A program made the position numbers and the translations under genes. A stretch of DNA of 64,000 nt, from assembly GCA_035649635.1 (NCBI GenBank), contig DASRJE010000208.1:1-64000 (forward strand). The letters are read 5' to 3'. Each line of letters starts with the position of its first letter. The stretch's first letter is position 1. The notes below the pieces were generated by a model. The model searched no databases. It saw only the letters and a list, made by a program, of their open reading frames with translations, and had not been told where the DNA came from. Of the stretch, positions 41,711 to 50,451 are shown in pieces. Origin of the DNA: Gp6-AA40 sp035649635 (GTDB lineage: Bacteria; Acidobacteriota; Vicinamibacteria; Vicinamibacterales; UBA2999).

Positions 41711-43831
41711 CTATTCGACGATGATCTGAGCATACGCCCAGGGATGCTCTTTGCAGGTGTAGACGTAGGTGCCCGGTCGATCGAATTTCACGCCGGCGAC
41801 ACCGGCGGGATCGATCGGACCCGTGGACCATGAACCGTCGTCGGCCTCGGCCGAGTGGATCATGGTGCCGTTGTTGCGCCATGTGACGGTCGTGCCCACC
41901 GCAATCTTTGCGCGGTACGGATTGAACTGGTACTCGTCGGTCATGAAACGCGCGCCGGTGAAGGCGTTGTCCCGTTGCAGGGCCGCGGTCTCAATCTGCG
42001 TCGTTTCGGTAACCATGCCGGTGAAGAGCTCCGGCTCGCGCGGCGCCGGCGGCCCCGGTCGTGGTGCCATCGTGCCCCCGAGCTTGAATGCCCAGACATT
42101 CGTGCTGGTCACGAGCGAGACGAACTGCTCGCCGTCGAGTTCGAACGACGCCGCTGGTCCTCCAGCGGGAGCGCCGGTCTGGAACTGCCACACGATCTCG
42201 CCAGTCCTGGCATCGTGCGCGCTGAAGTGTCCGTCCGGCGCAGCGTGAAACAGCAGCCCCCCGGCCGTGGTCAGTACACCGCTCGGGCGGCCGGCACCTG
42301 ACGGGAACTCGCGGCGCCAGACGATCTTGTGCGTCTCGCCATCGATTGCCGCCATCACGAACGTCTCGAACCGATCGATCCCGGGCACGCGATTGCTGAA
42401 GGCGGTGCTGAAGAAGTACCCATCTTCGGCTCGGCGGAGCCAGCGCAGCGAACGTTCCCCGACGGCGTAGAAGTACCCGGTCTGCTGGCTGTAGGACATC
42501 GGCGCGACGCGCATCCCGTAATACGGCATCAGCACGTTCGGCTTGTCGATCGACACCGCCTGGTAGTAGCAGCCAACCTCGAAGCCTTTCGGCATGGTCT
42601 GCGTCTTCCGCCACCAATCGCAGTCGGGAAGGACGCCTTCGGCACCGGCAGGGAAGGGCTGCGTTGCGGCGGTTTTCTGAAAGCGGTCCTGCGGGACCTT
42701 GCGCTCCTCGATCTTCATCAAGGGTTTGCCAGTGACTCGATCGAACGTGAACACGTAGCCATCGGGCCGAATGGCACCGATCGCCTTCACCGTCCTGCCG
42801 CCCACCTGTGCGTCGTACAACACGGGTGAGATAGACATGTCGGCTTCCCAGATATCGTGGCGGATCGTCTGGTAGTGCCACTTCAGTTTGCCCGTCTTCA
42901 TGTCGAGGGCAACGATCGAGCAGATGAAGAGGTTGGTGCCCTCGCGATGCTCACCGGAGAGCTGAGGTACGCCGTTGCCGGTGACGTAGTAGAAGAGGCC
43001 GGACTCTTCGTCCGCGACGCCCGTCAGCCAGAGGGCGCCACCGCCGAACTTCCACTGGGCGGTCTTGGGCCATGTCTCGCTGCCTGGCTCTCCGGGAGCG
43101 GGCACCGCGAACCAGCGCCAGACCTCGCGTCCCGTCTTGCCATCGAGTCCGACGACCTGTCCGCGCCAGCCGTTGTCGGCGCTCAATCCGACCGAGACGA
43201 TACCGCCCGCGTAGACGGGCGCACCGGCGATTCCCTGCCCTTTGTCCCGTGCATCCTCGCCAACGTACTTGTTCCACACGAGCTCGCCGGTGTCGTCGCG
43301 GAGCGCGATGACCCGCGCGTCGGACGTCCCGACAAAGACAAGACCATCGCCGATTGCAACACCTTCGCGGTCGGGTGCGCCCATCCGTGGCGCACCGGCG
43401 GCGGAGCCGCCGCGCGCACCACCGCCGCCGGCCGTGAAGCGCCAGACGGTCTTGCCGGTCCTCGCGTCGATCTTCACGACGTTGGGCGGGGCGGTGAAAT
43501 ACATCATGCCGTTCTTCACGACCGTCATCGATCGCGAATTCGCGGGCGGAGTCAGCCGGTCCGACATCCACACGGCACCGAGCCGCGACACAGTCTGCGT
43601 GTTGATCTGATTCAGGGTGGAGTAGCGATTTCCCAGATCGCCCATGACGGTCGACCATTCGCGGCCGCTGGATGGCGCCGGACCGGATTGGACGGAGACC
43701 GTCACGGGAATCGTAAGAGCCGCGGCGACGGCGGCCGTGAGAATCCACGCCGCGCGTCCGCGCGCACGCCATCGCCCAACTGTTCGTTCGCAGCGACTAG
43801 TGAGTACGTGGCTCAGCCTACGAAATGTCAC
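41711..43831 (-). CDS. PQQ-type beta-propeller dehydrogenase fused to a cupredoxin domain
   Basis: A protein of 706 residues with a GTG start and signal-like segment (AAWILTAAVAAALTIPVTVS). Residues about 55-590 form an eight-bladed quinoprotein propeller; typical blades are GLVFVGTSDARVIALRDDTG, IVALDMKTGKLKWHYQ and GHFSAHDARTGEIVWQFQTG. The last 95 residues are a plastocyanin/azurin-like cupredoxin with His (MIHSAEA), Cys and His (TCKEHPW). The position of the usual axial Met after the second His is Ala. The fused copper domain could accept electrons from PQQ. No CxxCH heme motif is present. Exact repeats flank the gene on both sides. Confidence 0.87.
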   Translation of the reverse strand: MTFRRLSHVLTSRCERTVGRWRARGRAAWILTAAVAAALTIPVTVSVQSGPAPSSGREWSTVMGDLGNRYSTLNQINTQTVSRLGAVWMSDRLTPPANSRSMTVVKNGMMYFTAPPNVVKIDARTGKTVWRFTAGGGGARGGSAAGAPRMGAPDREGVAIGDGLVFVGTSDARVIALRDDTGELVWNKYVGEDARDKGQGIAGAPVYAGGIVSVGLSADNGWRGQVVGLDGKTGREVWRWFAVPAPGEPGSETWPKTAQWKFGGGALWLTGVADEESGLFYYVTGNGVPQLSGEHREGTNLFICSIVALDMKTGKLKWHYQTIRHDIWEADMSISPVLYDAQVGGRTVKAIGAIRPDGYVFTFDRVTGKPLMKIEERKVPQDRFQKTAATQPFPAGAEGVLPDCDWWRKTQTMPKGFEVGCYYQAVSIDKPNVLMPYYGMRVAPMSYSQQTGYFYAVGERSLRWLRRAEDGYFFSTAFSNRVPGIDRFETFVMAAIDGETHKIVWRREFPSGAGRPSGVLTTAGGLLFHAAPDGHFSAHDARTGEIVWQFQTGAPAGGPAASFELDGEQFVSLVTSTNVWAFKLGGTMAPRPGPPAPREPELFTGMVTETTQIETAALQRDNAFTGARFMTDEYQFNPYRAKIAVGTTVTWRNNGTMIHSAEADDGSWSTGPIDPAGVAGVKFDRPGTYVYTCKEHPWAYAQIIVE

Positions 43832-43860
43832 AGATCCAGCCTCGTATTCATGTCGTAGCG

Positions 43861-43925
43861 TTCACGATTCACTGCCTGACACCAGGAGCGCACCAGGAGC
43901 GCATTCACGATTCACTGCCTGACAC
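43861..43925 (-). repeat. Two inverted copies of the 22-bp dispersed repeat
   Basis: Exact copies at 43861-43882 and 43904-43925, both in reverse orientation relative to 40915. They are separated by a short spacer with a doubled CACCAGGAGCG string. They lie between the PQQ gene start and the end of the next gene. Confidence 0.9.
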
Positions 43926-43935
43926 CAGGACGCGA

Positions 43936-46080
43936 CTACTTCGCGAGCGGGTCGGGACGCATCTGGAACTTCATCACCTTGCTCGTCGTCCCTTTGCCCG
44001 TCTCCATGTGGAACGGCGTTCTGGTCGATATCGTCGTCCAGATGCCGCGACCCTTCCATCCGGCGTTGGGATCATCGATACGGCCGTCCATCCACTTCGT
44101 GTAGAACCCAAGCGGATACGGCACGCGCATGGTGACGAACTTGCCGTCTTTCAACGCCAGCAGTGCTTCAGTCGCGTTCCCGGTGTTGATCGGCACGTTG
44201 CGCCCCAGTCCCAGCGTGTCGAACTGATCGACCCACGTGTAGTAGCTCCCTTCCGTGCTTCCGGAATCGGTGACGTTCTTGAACTGCGGCGCCGGCTCCG
44301 TGTAGAAAGTCCAGCCTTCGGGACAATGCAGACCGCTGGCTTTCGGACCGTTCAGCGCGCCTTTGCACTTGCGGCGATCGAAGCTCGCGAGATGGCCGCT
44401 TGCCATGGCCGCCCAGTACACGCCGTTGCGATCGACGTCACCGCCGCGCGGTGAGAATCCCTTGTCGACGGGAGGTTGATAGATCTCCACGAGCGCCGTG
44501 TCTGGGGGATTCGACCCGGGCGCGAGTCTGATGAGAGCTCCCGGATACCCGAGCTGCGTGCCCCACACCGAACCGTCAGGCGCCGGCGCCACGGCGTAGA
44601 GCGCACCGCCTATGCGCTGATCCTTGCTCGGGTCGAGCGGCTGATCCGGTTCGGTATACGCGTCGCGTTTTCCGTTTCCGTTGGCGTCCCTGATGAGAGC
44701 CGTCCAGCCCTGCGACTTCATCTCGTCCTGCGTCTCGTCGAACATCTTCGTGTTGAGCCATCCGATCACCTGTCCGCCGCCGCTGGTCCACAACGTGTGG
44801 TTCGCGTCCTCGGCGAACATCAGGTGATGGGTTCCGAAGCAGGTGCTGATGTGAGTCAGCTTCTTCGTCGCCGGGTCGTACACGGCTAGGTGGCGGCCCG
44901 CGTTTTCCACGGGGAAGAGTTTCGCAGAGGGGTGGCTCGAGCCGGTCTTGCACTCAGGCGGATTCGCTGCGGGCCGTACCGTCGAGGTCAGCCACACCCG
45001 TCCTTTGTGATCGAGCATCGGGTTGTGGACGTTGTTCTTGCTGGTCCAGATCACCTCGTCCGCCCAGTACGGCGACGGCTCCGGCATCGCGGGATTCGTC
45101 GGGGGAGTCTTGGGGTCTCTTACCGTCAGCGGCACCTGGCTCGCCGTGTTGGTAACCGGATTCAACACCGGCACGTAGTCGGCACTGAGTTCAAGCGCTC
45201 CGTACACCGGCCCATTCGGATTGACGCGCGGATTCCTCCGGTCGGTCGAGACGACGTCGTGCAGGTATGCCTTGGGATCGGCCCAGTCCCACTGCGTGAT
45301 GACGACGTTTCGCTCGATCCCCTGCGGACGTTGCGGCGCCGGTGGAACCTCGCCGGCACGGACCCGATCGGTCCAGTCCGCGAACATCTTCAAGACGCGC
45401 GCGCGGCCGAAATTATTCAGTTGGCCAGTCATCTGCCCGCCAGCCTGCCCGGACTTCACGCGACGATCCCAGGCCGCGACGGTGTTGGGGAATGAACCGA
45501 GCGCCGCCGGGATTTCCCTCGTGCCCTTGGTGCCGAGCGCATGACACGCAGTGCAGCCTCCTGATTTCACGCTGCGGATCCAATCGCCCTGGCTCTTCAT
45601 GTTCGGCGAGATCCCGTTGCCGCTGTCGCCAGTGCCCGGGAACTCGCTCTTGGCCGGCATCTCCATCAACGCCAGCCAGTGTGCGGCCGGATAGTAATGT
45701 GCCGCCTCCGCCGGAGAACTCGCTTTCACGGCACGAAGGGCAAGGCTCTTGCCCGGAGTTGCCTGAACCTTCGGGGAGTCGACCAGCCCGTATCCGCGCA
45801 CCCAGACGCGGTAACTGGCCTTGGGTAGATCGGGCACCAGATAACGTCCGCGATCGTCGGTGACGACAATCCGCGCGAACGGTGTGGGCAGGTCGGTCGT
45901 TTCGGCAACGACCCAGACACCGGCCTCGGGCCCGGACGGCCCGGTTACCGTTCCTGCCAGGTCGTCGTTGTCGATCGCGATCGCGTCGTTCGATGTTTGC
46001 GCGGCACGGGTACCACTCACGATTCCCGCCCAGACCATGAGTCCGATAATGATTCCGAGGGTCAGTGGTTTTTTCGCCAT
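43936..46080 (-). CDS. Secreted protein with carboxypeptidase-regulatory, cytochrome c and propeller domains
   Basis: A protein of 714 residues. A signal peptide (LGIIIGLMVWAGIVSGTRAA) precedes a carboxypeptidase-regulatory-like domain (about 40-110: GVWVVAETTDLPTPFARIVV). One heme c site, CTACH, lies near residue 175. The remainder is a streptogramin-lyase-like propeller with NPMLDHKGRVWLTSTVRP, HHLMFAEDANHTLWTSGGG and RGGDVDRNGVYWAAMASG. ATG at 46080 starts the signal peptide with AAGGCGAG as ribosome site. This three-part layout recurs in Acidobacteria next to quinoprotein genes, as here. A periplasmic electron-transfer role is inferred. Confidence 0.85.
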   Translation of the reverse strand: MAKKPLTLGIIIGLMVWAGIVSGTRAAQTSNDAIAIDNDDLAGTVTGPSGPEAGVWVVAETTDLPTPFARIVVTDDRGRYLVPDLPKASYRVWVRGYGLVDSPKVQATPGKSLALRAVKASSPAEAAHYYPAAHWLALMEMPAKSEFPGTGDSGNGISPNMKSQGDWIRSVKSGGCTACHALGTKGTREIPAALGSFPNTVAAWDRRVKSGQAGGQMTGQLNNFGRARVLKMFADWTDRVRAGEVPPAPQRPQGIERNVVITQWDWADPKAYLHDVVSTDRRNPRVNPNGPVYGALELSADYVPVLNPVTNTASQVPLTVRDPKTPPTNPAMPEPSPYWADEVIWTSKNNVHNPMLDHKGRVWLTSTVRPAANPPECKTGSSHPSAKLFPVENAGRHLAVYDPATKKLTHISTCFGTHHLMFAEDANHTLWTSGGGQVIGWLNTKMFDETQDEMKSQGWTALIRDANGNGKRDAYTEPDQPLDPSKDQRIGGALYAVAPAPDGSVWGTQLGYPGALIRLAPGSNPPDTALVEIYQPPVDKGFSPRGGDVDRNGVYWAAMASGHLASFDRRKCKGALNGPKASGLHCPEGWTFYTEPAPQFKNVTDSGSTEGSYYTWVDQFDTLGLGRNVPINTGNATEALLALKDGKFVTMRVPYPLGFYTKWMDGRIDDPNAGWKGRGIWTTISTRTPFHMETGKGTTSKVMKFQMRPDPLAK

Positions 46081-46336
46081 GATGCTCTCGCCTTTCGTGC
46101 GGCTGTCCACTAATCCGCGAGCCAGATGGAGTTGGAGGTTGCGGCGTTAATGCGCTCAGCGCCGCCTGAGGATATCGCAGGTGGCTACGGCAGCCAACTC
46201 ATCGTGTGGGGGCTCACCAGCCTGTTGACTGCGTAATTCTCACGGTCTCAGACTACGGTTCGCCTTCAGCAGGGGCGGGTGTAGCCGCAAGAGCAAGGAA
46301 GAAGAAGCGGAGGCGAAGGACGACGATCGACCGTGA

Positions 46337-46708
46337 TTATTTGGGCTTCGCCGGCACGGCCCTGTACACCGTGTTGACCGTGCCTCCCGGGAACCATGCC
46401 GCCGCGCCCTCGGGAATTGACGACGTGTAGGTGAGCGTCCAGGTCGAGCCCTCAGTTACCGTCTCGGCGAATGTGGGCCCTGAGCGGCCCGAACCAAGAC
46501 AGGCGTCGCACGGACCACCGGCGTTGAAGGCGAACTGCACGAAAATTGCCGGACCGCTGGCCGGCGTCACCGTTGCGATTCGCGTCTTCGGATCGACTTT
46601 GCTGATCACGCCAGTGATCGTCTTTTCGTCGCCGGCGGCTCGGGCGAGCACAGCGACAAGGAGCAGACCAACGACCACGCCCGCTGCAACGGTCTTGTTC
46701 GTTTTCAT
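46337..46708 (-). CDS. Small secreted protein with CxxC, unknown function
   Basis: A protein of 123 residues with a signal peptide (AAGVVVGLLLVAVLARAAG). The mature part is a small beta domain: KTITGVISKVDPKTRIATVT, like the short OB-like domains of other secreted acidobacterial proteins. It carries one CDAC pair in a Gly-rich loop. ATG at 46708 was chosen because it directly precedes the signal peptide; 11 codons of open frame lie upstream. I do not recognise a function. Confidence 0.65.
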   Translation of the reverse strand: MKTNKTVAAGVVVGLLLVAVLARAAGDEKTITGVISKVDPKTRIATVTPASGPAIFVQFAFNAGGPCDACLGSGRSGPTFAETVTEGSTWTLTYTSSIPEGAAAWFPGGTVNTVYRAVPAKPK

Positions 46709-46790
46709 CACCCTGCTCCCGTGTTGACGAGGTCCCGGCACGGTGCTAGCCTCGAACGCCCCTTGCTGATTCGACGAGGATTATAGAGAA

Positions 46791-47345
46791 ATGTCGAGAA
46801 TTAGGCGACGACGCGTTGGATGGTCGCGCTGTCGTCGTGGAGCGATGATCCTCCAGTTCGCCGTGGTCGCGGCGGGCGCTTTCCCCCGTGCCGCGTGGGC
46901 GGAGTGTTCCCTGGAGAACGTCGCCAGTGCCCAGGAGATCGCGGCCGGCTGGACCATCCACGAAGATCGCCGTATCGTCAAACAGGTGGACAGCGCTCCC
47001 TACGAACAGGGTGGCCGCGGCAATTGGTTTGTCGACCGCGAAACGACGACGCTCCCCATGTGCAGTGTGTTTGACGACCTTGGAGGCTACAGCCTCCGCT
47101 CGTACATGTTGCAGCCTATCGCCACCAAGACACAGGTCAAGATCTGTCAGGCGACCGCGGCTGGCGGCAGCGAGCCGTTCGTTCCGCCAGATGCGAAGCC
47201 CCGGCCCGCTGACACTGCGCACGAGGTCTATCAGCCGTACAACCGTCCATACGCCGGCTCTTGTCCACCGGCCCGACCCTCTTCCGCCCGGGCTACCAGA
47301 TCGAAGAAAGGACGCAGGCGACGGCTTTTGACTTTTGACCTTTGA
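46791..47345 (+). CDS. Putative secreted protein, unknown function
   Basis: A protein of 184 residues. A basic start (MSRIRRRRVGWSRCRRG) and hydrophobic segment MILQFAVVAAGAFPRAAWAE look like a signal peptide. The mature part contains four Cys and a region GRGNWFVDRETTTLPMCSVF. The last 20 residues (RSKKGRRRRLLTFDL) run into the repeat-like CTTTTGACCTTTGACC sequence, so the original stop may have been earlier. Divergent from the 46337-46708 gene. The gene is plausible but unsupported by a recognised family. Confidence 0.45.
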   Translation: MSRIRRRRVGWSRCRRGAMILQFAVVAAGAFPRAAWAECSLENVASAQEIAAGWTIHEDRRIVKQVDSAPYEQGGRGNWFVDRETTTLPMCSVFDDLGGYSLRSYMLQPIATKTQVKICQATAAGGSEPFVPPDAKPRPADTAHEVYQPYNRPYAGSCPPARPSSARATRSKKGRRRRLLTFDL

Positions 47346-47361
47346 CCTCGAGCGAAGCGAA

Positions 47362-49044
47362 CTACTTCGCCTCGAGGCCTCCGGTGATGCCTTCCACCTG
47401 GTGCCCGATCGCGACCTTTCTCATGCGCGCGATTTCGGCCGGCGTGGCGACCTTGGGATCGACGTTGGCCTGCGCGCACGTGAATCCACGCAGCGTACAC
47501 TCCGACGTCGTGTGGGTGATGCCTTTCTCTTTCATCAGGCGGAACATCAGGGCGACGGCGTCCTCGTGAATGATGACGGCGTTGTTCGGCACGAACGTGC
47601 CGACGCCGATGGCATAGTCGACAGGCATCAGCGGTTCGACGCTCGCGCCAAAGGCGCCGTCATTCTTCTTGCCCAGATCGTAGGCGCCGAGGTCGGCGCC
47701 GACGTCGACGAGGTACTGAATGATGGCGGTGTCGCCCATGTTGCCGGCCACCATCAGCGGCGTGATTCCGTAGTTATCGGCCTGGTTCACATCAGCCCCG
47801 AGACCGACGAACAACTTGACGACCTCCAGCCGTTCTGCCGCCGCCTTCCCCTTGCTGTACCCCTGGATGAATCCCAATCCAGCGGCCGCCTCGATCATCG
47901 TCTCGCCATCACTGGAGACGATCTTCGGGTCCGCGCCGTACGACAGCAGCAGTTTCGCCAGCTCGAGATCGGCCGAGAACGCGGCGCGCATCAATGCCGT
48001 CGCAAACACGATGCGCGGCGATCCGGCGCGCATGCGGGCGCGCGGCGTGTTGTTGACGAGCGCGTTCGGGTTGGCGCCCGCATCGAGCAGTTTCTTGATG
48101 AGCGGCAACGGATCGGCGGTGATCATCCACGGGAAGTTCGGCGCCGTTTCCATGTTGCGTCGATCCACTGCCCAGAACAACGGGGTGAAGCCCTGCGTGT
48201 CGGCGTGGTTGACGTCCGACTTACTGTCGATGAGGAATGCCGCGAGGTCGTAGTTGCCGTTGAAGATCGCGAGCCCAAGCGCATCCTTGCCGTCGCCGGC
48301 GATGGTGTTGACGTCGGCGCCCGCACGCACGAGCAGGTCTGCTGATTCGAGATCGCCTTCGCGTGCCGCGAACATCAGCGGCGTCAGCCAGCCGCTGGCA
48401 AACTCCTCGACCTTCTGTTCGGCTTTCGGAGCGGCGGGCGTCCGGCCTTCGAAACCGCGTCCGTTGGCAGCAGCGACGAAGTTGGATCGGGCGTTGGCGT
48501 CGGCGCCGTGATCCAGGAGCAGCTTGACCGCGGGAGCATGCTGTTCGGACACGGCCCACATCAGTGCCGTGGTACCACCCCACGATTCCTTCGCGTTGAC
48601 GTTCGCGCCGGCCTCGAGCAGGACCGTGATCGCATTGGGCGTGCCGGTCCGCGCAGCCATCATCAGTGCCGTGTCGCCGGAAGGAGTGAGCGCGGCATTC
48701 GGGTTGGCGCCCGCCTTGAGCAGTTTGTCGATCATCGCCGCGCTGCCGTTCATCGCTGCGAGCTGCAGCGGCGTGACGCCTTCACGATTGGCGGCCGAGA
48801 CGCGGGCACCGGATTGGAGCAGCAGATCGGCTGTGTCGAGGTCGTCGTAGCGTACCGCCCAATGCAACGCGGTGGTACCGTCGACTTGTGGCGCGTTGAC
48901 GTCGGCCTTCTTCTGCAGCAGCGAACGAACGCTCTGGCCGTTGCGCGACATCGCTGCGTCTGCCACCTCACTGGTAGCCGCGCTGGCGCTGACCGCCGAG
49001 AGCGACATCGCAGCAAGGCACCCAATCAAGTGGCGGATTGACAT
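47362..49044 (-). CDS. Secreted ankyrin-repeat protein
   Basis: A protein of 560 residues with a signal peptide (HLIGCLAAMSLSAVSASAA). About ten ankyrin repeats follow, such as DGTTALHWAVRYDDLDTADL, GVTPLQLAAMNGSAAMIDKL and GITPLMVAGNMGDTAIIQYL. It is the last gene of a five-gene minus-strand unit with DUF1592, DUF1552 and a cytochrome. Periplasmic ankyrin proteins are often protein-binding partners of redox enzymes. The start at 49044 avoids a 13-codon upstream extension that would bury the signal peptide. Confidence 0.9.
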   Translation of the reverse strand: MSIRHLIGCLAAMSLSAVSASAATSEVADAAMSRNGQSVRSLLQKKADVNAPQVDGTTALHWAVRYDDLDTADLLLQSGARVSAANREGVTPLQLAAMNGSAAMIDKLLKAGANPNAALTPSGDTALMMAARTGTPNAITVLLEAGANVNAKESWGGTTALMWAVSEQHAPAVKLLLDHGADANARSNFVAAANGRGFEGRTPAAPKAEQKVEEFASGWLTPLMFAAREGDLESADLLVRAGADVNTIAGDGKDALGLAIFNGNYDLAAFLIDSKSDVNHADTQGFTPLFWAVDRRNMETAPNFPWMITADPLPLIKKLLDAGANPNALVNNTPRARMRAGSPRIVFATALMRAAFSADLELAKLLLSYGADPKIVSSDGETMIEAAAGLGFIQGYSKGKAAAERLEVVKLFVGLGADVNQADNYGITPLMVAGNMGDTAIIQYLVDVGADLGAYDLGKKNDGAFGASVEPLMPVDYAIGVGTFVPNNAVIIHEDAVALMFRLMKEKGITHTTSECTLRGFTCAQANVDPKVATPAEIARMRKVAIGHQVEGITGGLEAK

Positions 49045-49114
49045 GACGTCTCTCTTCAAGGACAGCGTGTGTGATTTTTGCAACCATCACGATCGAAAAT
49101 CACACCCGGTGTTT

Positions 49115-49891
49115 TCATGACCGTTTCACGTTCTGCAGAATGACCGGCGCCGCAGCGTAGTTCTCGAGAGCAATTGTCTTCGCGTCGTTGTCGATGATGA
49201 CCTTGGACGTGAGCGACGTTTTGCCTTCACCGAGTCCCTTGGCGTTGAGCCGAAGCTCGATGACGGTGAACTCGTAATCGGTAGCGGGCTCGCTGCCAGT
49301 GGGCTTCCATTGCGGCGACTGCGCGCCCAGGGCGCGAGTGGTTGCCAGGATGATGCGTTCTCCGCCGGCCGGAATGGGCGCGCGCCACGCGTACTTGATC
49401 GAGTAGCCGGTCACTTCGTCGGTCCAGATGTAGCCGATCGTCGGCGCCTTGCTGATGGCGCCGGTCAGCGCCGCGATCGGGCTGATCGGAGCGGCGGCGT
49501 CACCGCGTCCGCCGCGGCCTCCTCCACGGCCGCCGCGTCCGCCTGCACGTCCCCGCGCCGCGCCTCCGCGTTCGGCGCCGGCCGGTGCCGCATCCGTCGG
49601 CGGGGCTGCCGGCGCTGGTGCGGCCGCCGGCGGTGCTTCGGCAGCAGGGGGTGGTGCAGCAGCGGGCGGGGGTGGAGCAGGGGGTGGATTCAGCGCCGCG
49701 ACGATCGGCGCTCGCTCCTCGTCGGTAGACCAACGCAGCAGTTTGATGTTCACCGGGCTACCCGGCTGACCCACGTTTGCCGTTGTCGCGGAGAGACTCA
49801 CTTGCGGCGTCGTCTGCGCCTGCGGAATCGCGACAATGAAAGCGAGGATCAGTGTCAGGCCCGCAGACCGTTGCCCGTAGTCCATAGTCAT
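49115..49891 (-). CDS. Secreted Pro/Ala- and Gly/Arg-rich protein, unknown function
   Basis: A protein of 258 residues. A signal peptide (AGLTLILAFIVAIPQAQT) is followed by a conserved-looking stretch (VNIKLLRWSTDEERAPIVAA). A low-complexity linker comes next, first Pro/Ala-rich, then Gly/Arg-rich (about residues 66-128). The C-terminal domain (TIGYIWTDEVTGYSIKYAWR, then TDYEFTVIELRLNAKGLGEG) is a complete folded module repeated in related acidobacterial proteins. The ATG at 49891 overlaps the upstream cytochrome stop by 4 bp (ATGA). No function is recognised. Confidence 0.75.
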   Translation of the reverse strand: MTMDYGQRSAGLTLILAFIVAIPQAQTTPQVSLSATTANVGQPGSPVNIKLLRWSTDEERAPIVAALNPPPAPPPPAAAPPPAAEAPPAAAPAPAAPPTDAAPAGAERGGAARGRAGGRGGRGGGRGGRGDAAAPISPIAALTGAISKAPTIGYIWTDEVTGYSIKYAWRAPIPAGGERIILATTRALGAQSPQWKPTGSEPATDYEFTVIELRLNAKGLGEGKTSLTSKVIIDNDAKTIALENYAAAPVILQNVKRS

Positions 49892-50451
49892 TGATTCGGA
49901 TTCGTTCCCTTGACTCGACCCAGCCATTCGACCAGCCGCTCCAGCTCTTCGTCGGTCAACCTCGCGCCGCGTTCCCGCATGTCGACGGTGACGACGCGCC
50001 AGCGATCCGGGCTGAAGCGCGCGTCGTTAACCCGATCGAGAGTATGGCAGGCCGTGCTGCACGACCGATTCAATACTGCTTGCGCCTCCGCATCCGAGAA
50101 GAACGTGGTGATTTCGGGCGCGACGTACGTCCTTGGAAATGGTTTTGTCCCGGGCCCGAATTTCGTGACGAGCCAGCCGACGAGGAGCTCGCGGTCGGCG
50201 TCAGCGATCCCGACCTTCACATCCTTGTGTTTGGTCTCGATGAGCGATTTCCATCCCGCGTTGTCCAGCGCAAAGAACGCGTAATCGTCGATGCCGTGGC
50301 ACGACACACAGTTCTTGAAGATCACCTGCCTCACGGCACCCTGAGGCGGTTGCACTTGCGGCCTCGTTGGGCGGCCGGCGAGTTGTGCCGAGATAGGCAT
50401 TGAACACACGGTGAAGTACACGCAGATCGCGAAGAGAACGACACCCTTCAT
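49888..50451 (-). CDS. Periplasmic cytochrome-like protein with CxxCH and CX3CH motifs
   Basis: A protein of 187 residues with a signal peptide ending near MPISAQ. It has two potential heme sites: CVSCH at about 48-52 and CSTACH at about 131-136. The second has three residues between the cysteines, the rarer CX3CH type, and sits in a helix-rich context (FSDAEAQAVLNRSCSTACHT). The C-terminal motif RLTDEELERLVEWLGRVKG is typical of cytochrome subunits in quinoprotein or DUF1552 clusters. It overlaps both neighbours by 4 bp, so it is tightly co-translated with DUF1552. Confidence 0.82.
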   Translation of the reverse strand: MKGVVLFAICVYFTVCSMPISAQLAGRPTRPQVQPPQGAVRQVIFKNCVSCHGIDDYAFFALDNAGWKSLIETKHKDVKVGIADADRELLVGWLVTKFGPGTKPFPRTYVAPEITTFFSDAEAQAVLNRSCSTACHTLDRVNDARFSPDRWRVVTVDMRERGARLTDEELERLVEWLGRVKGTNPNQ

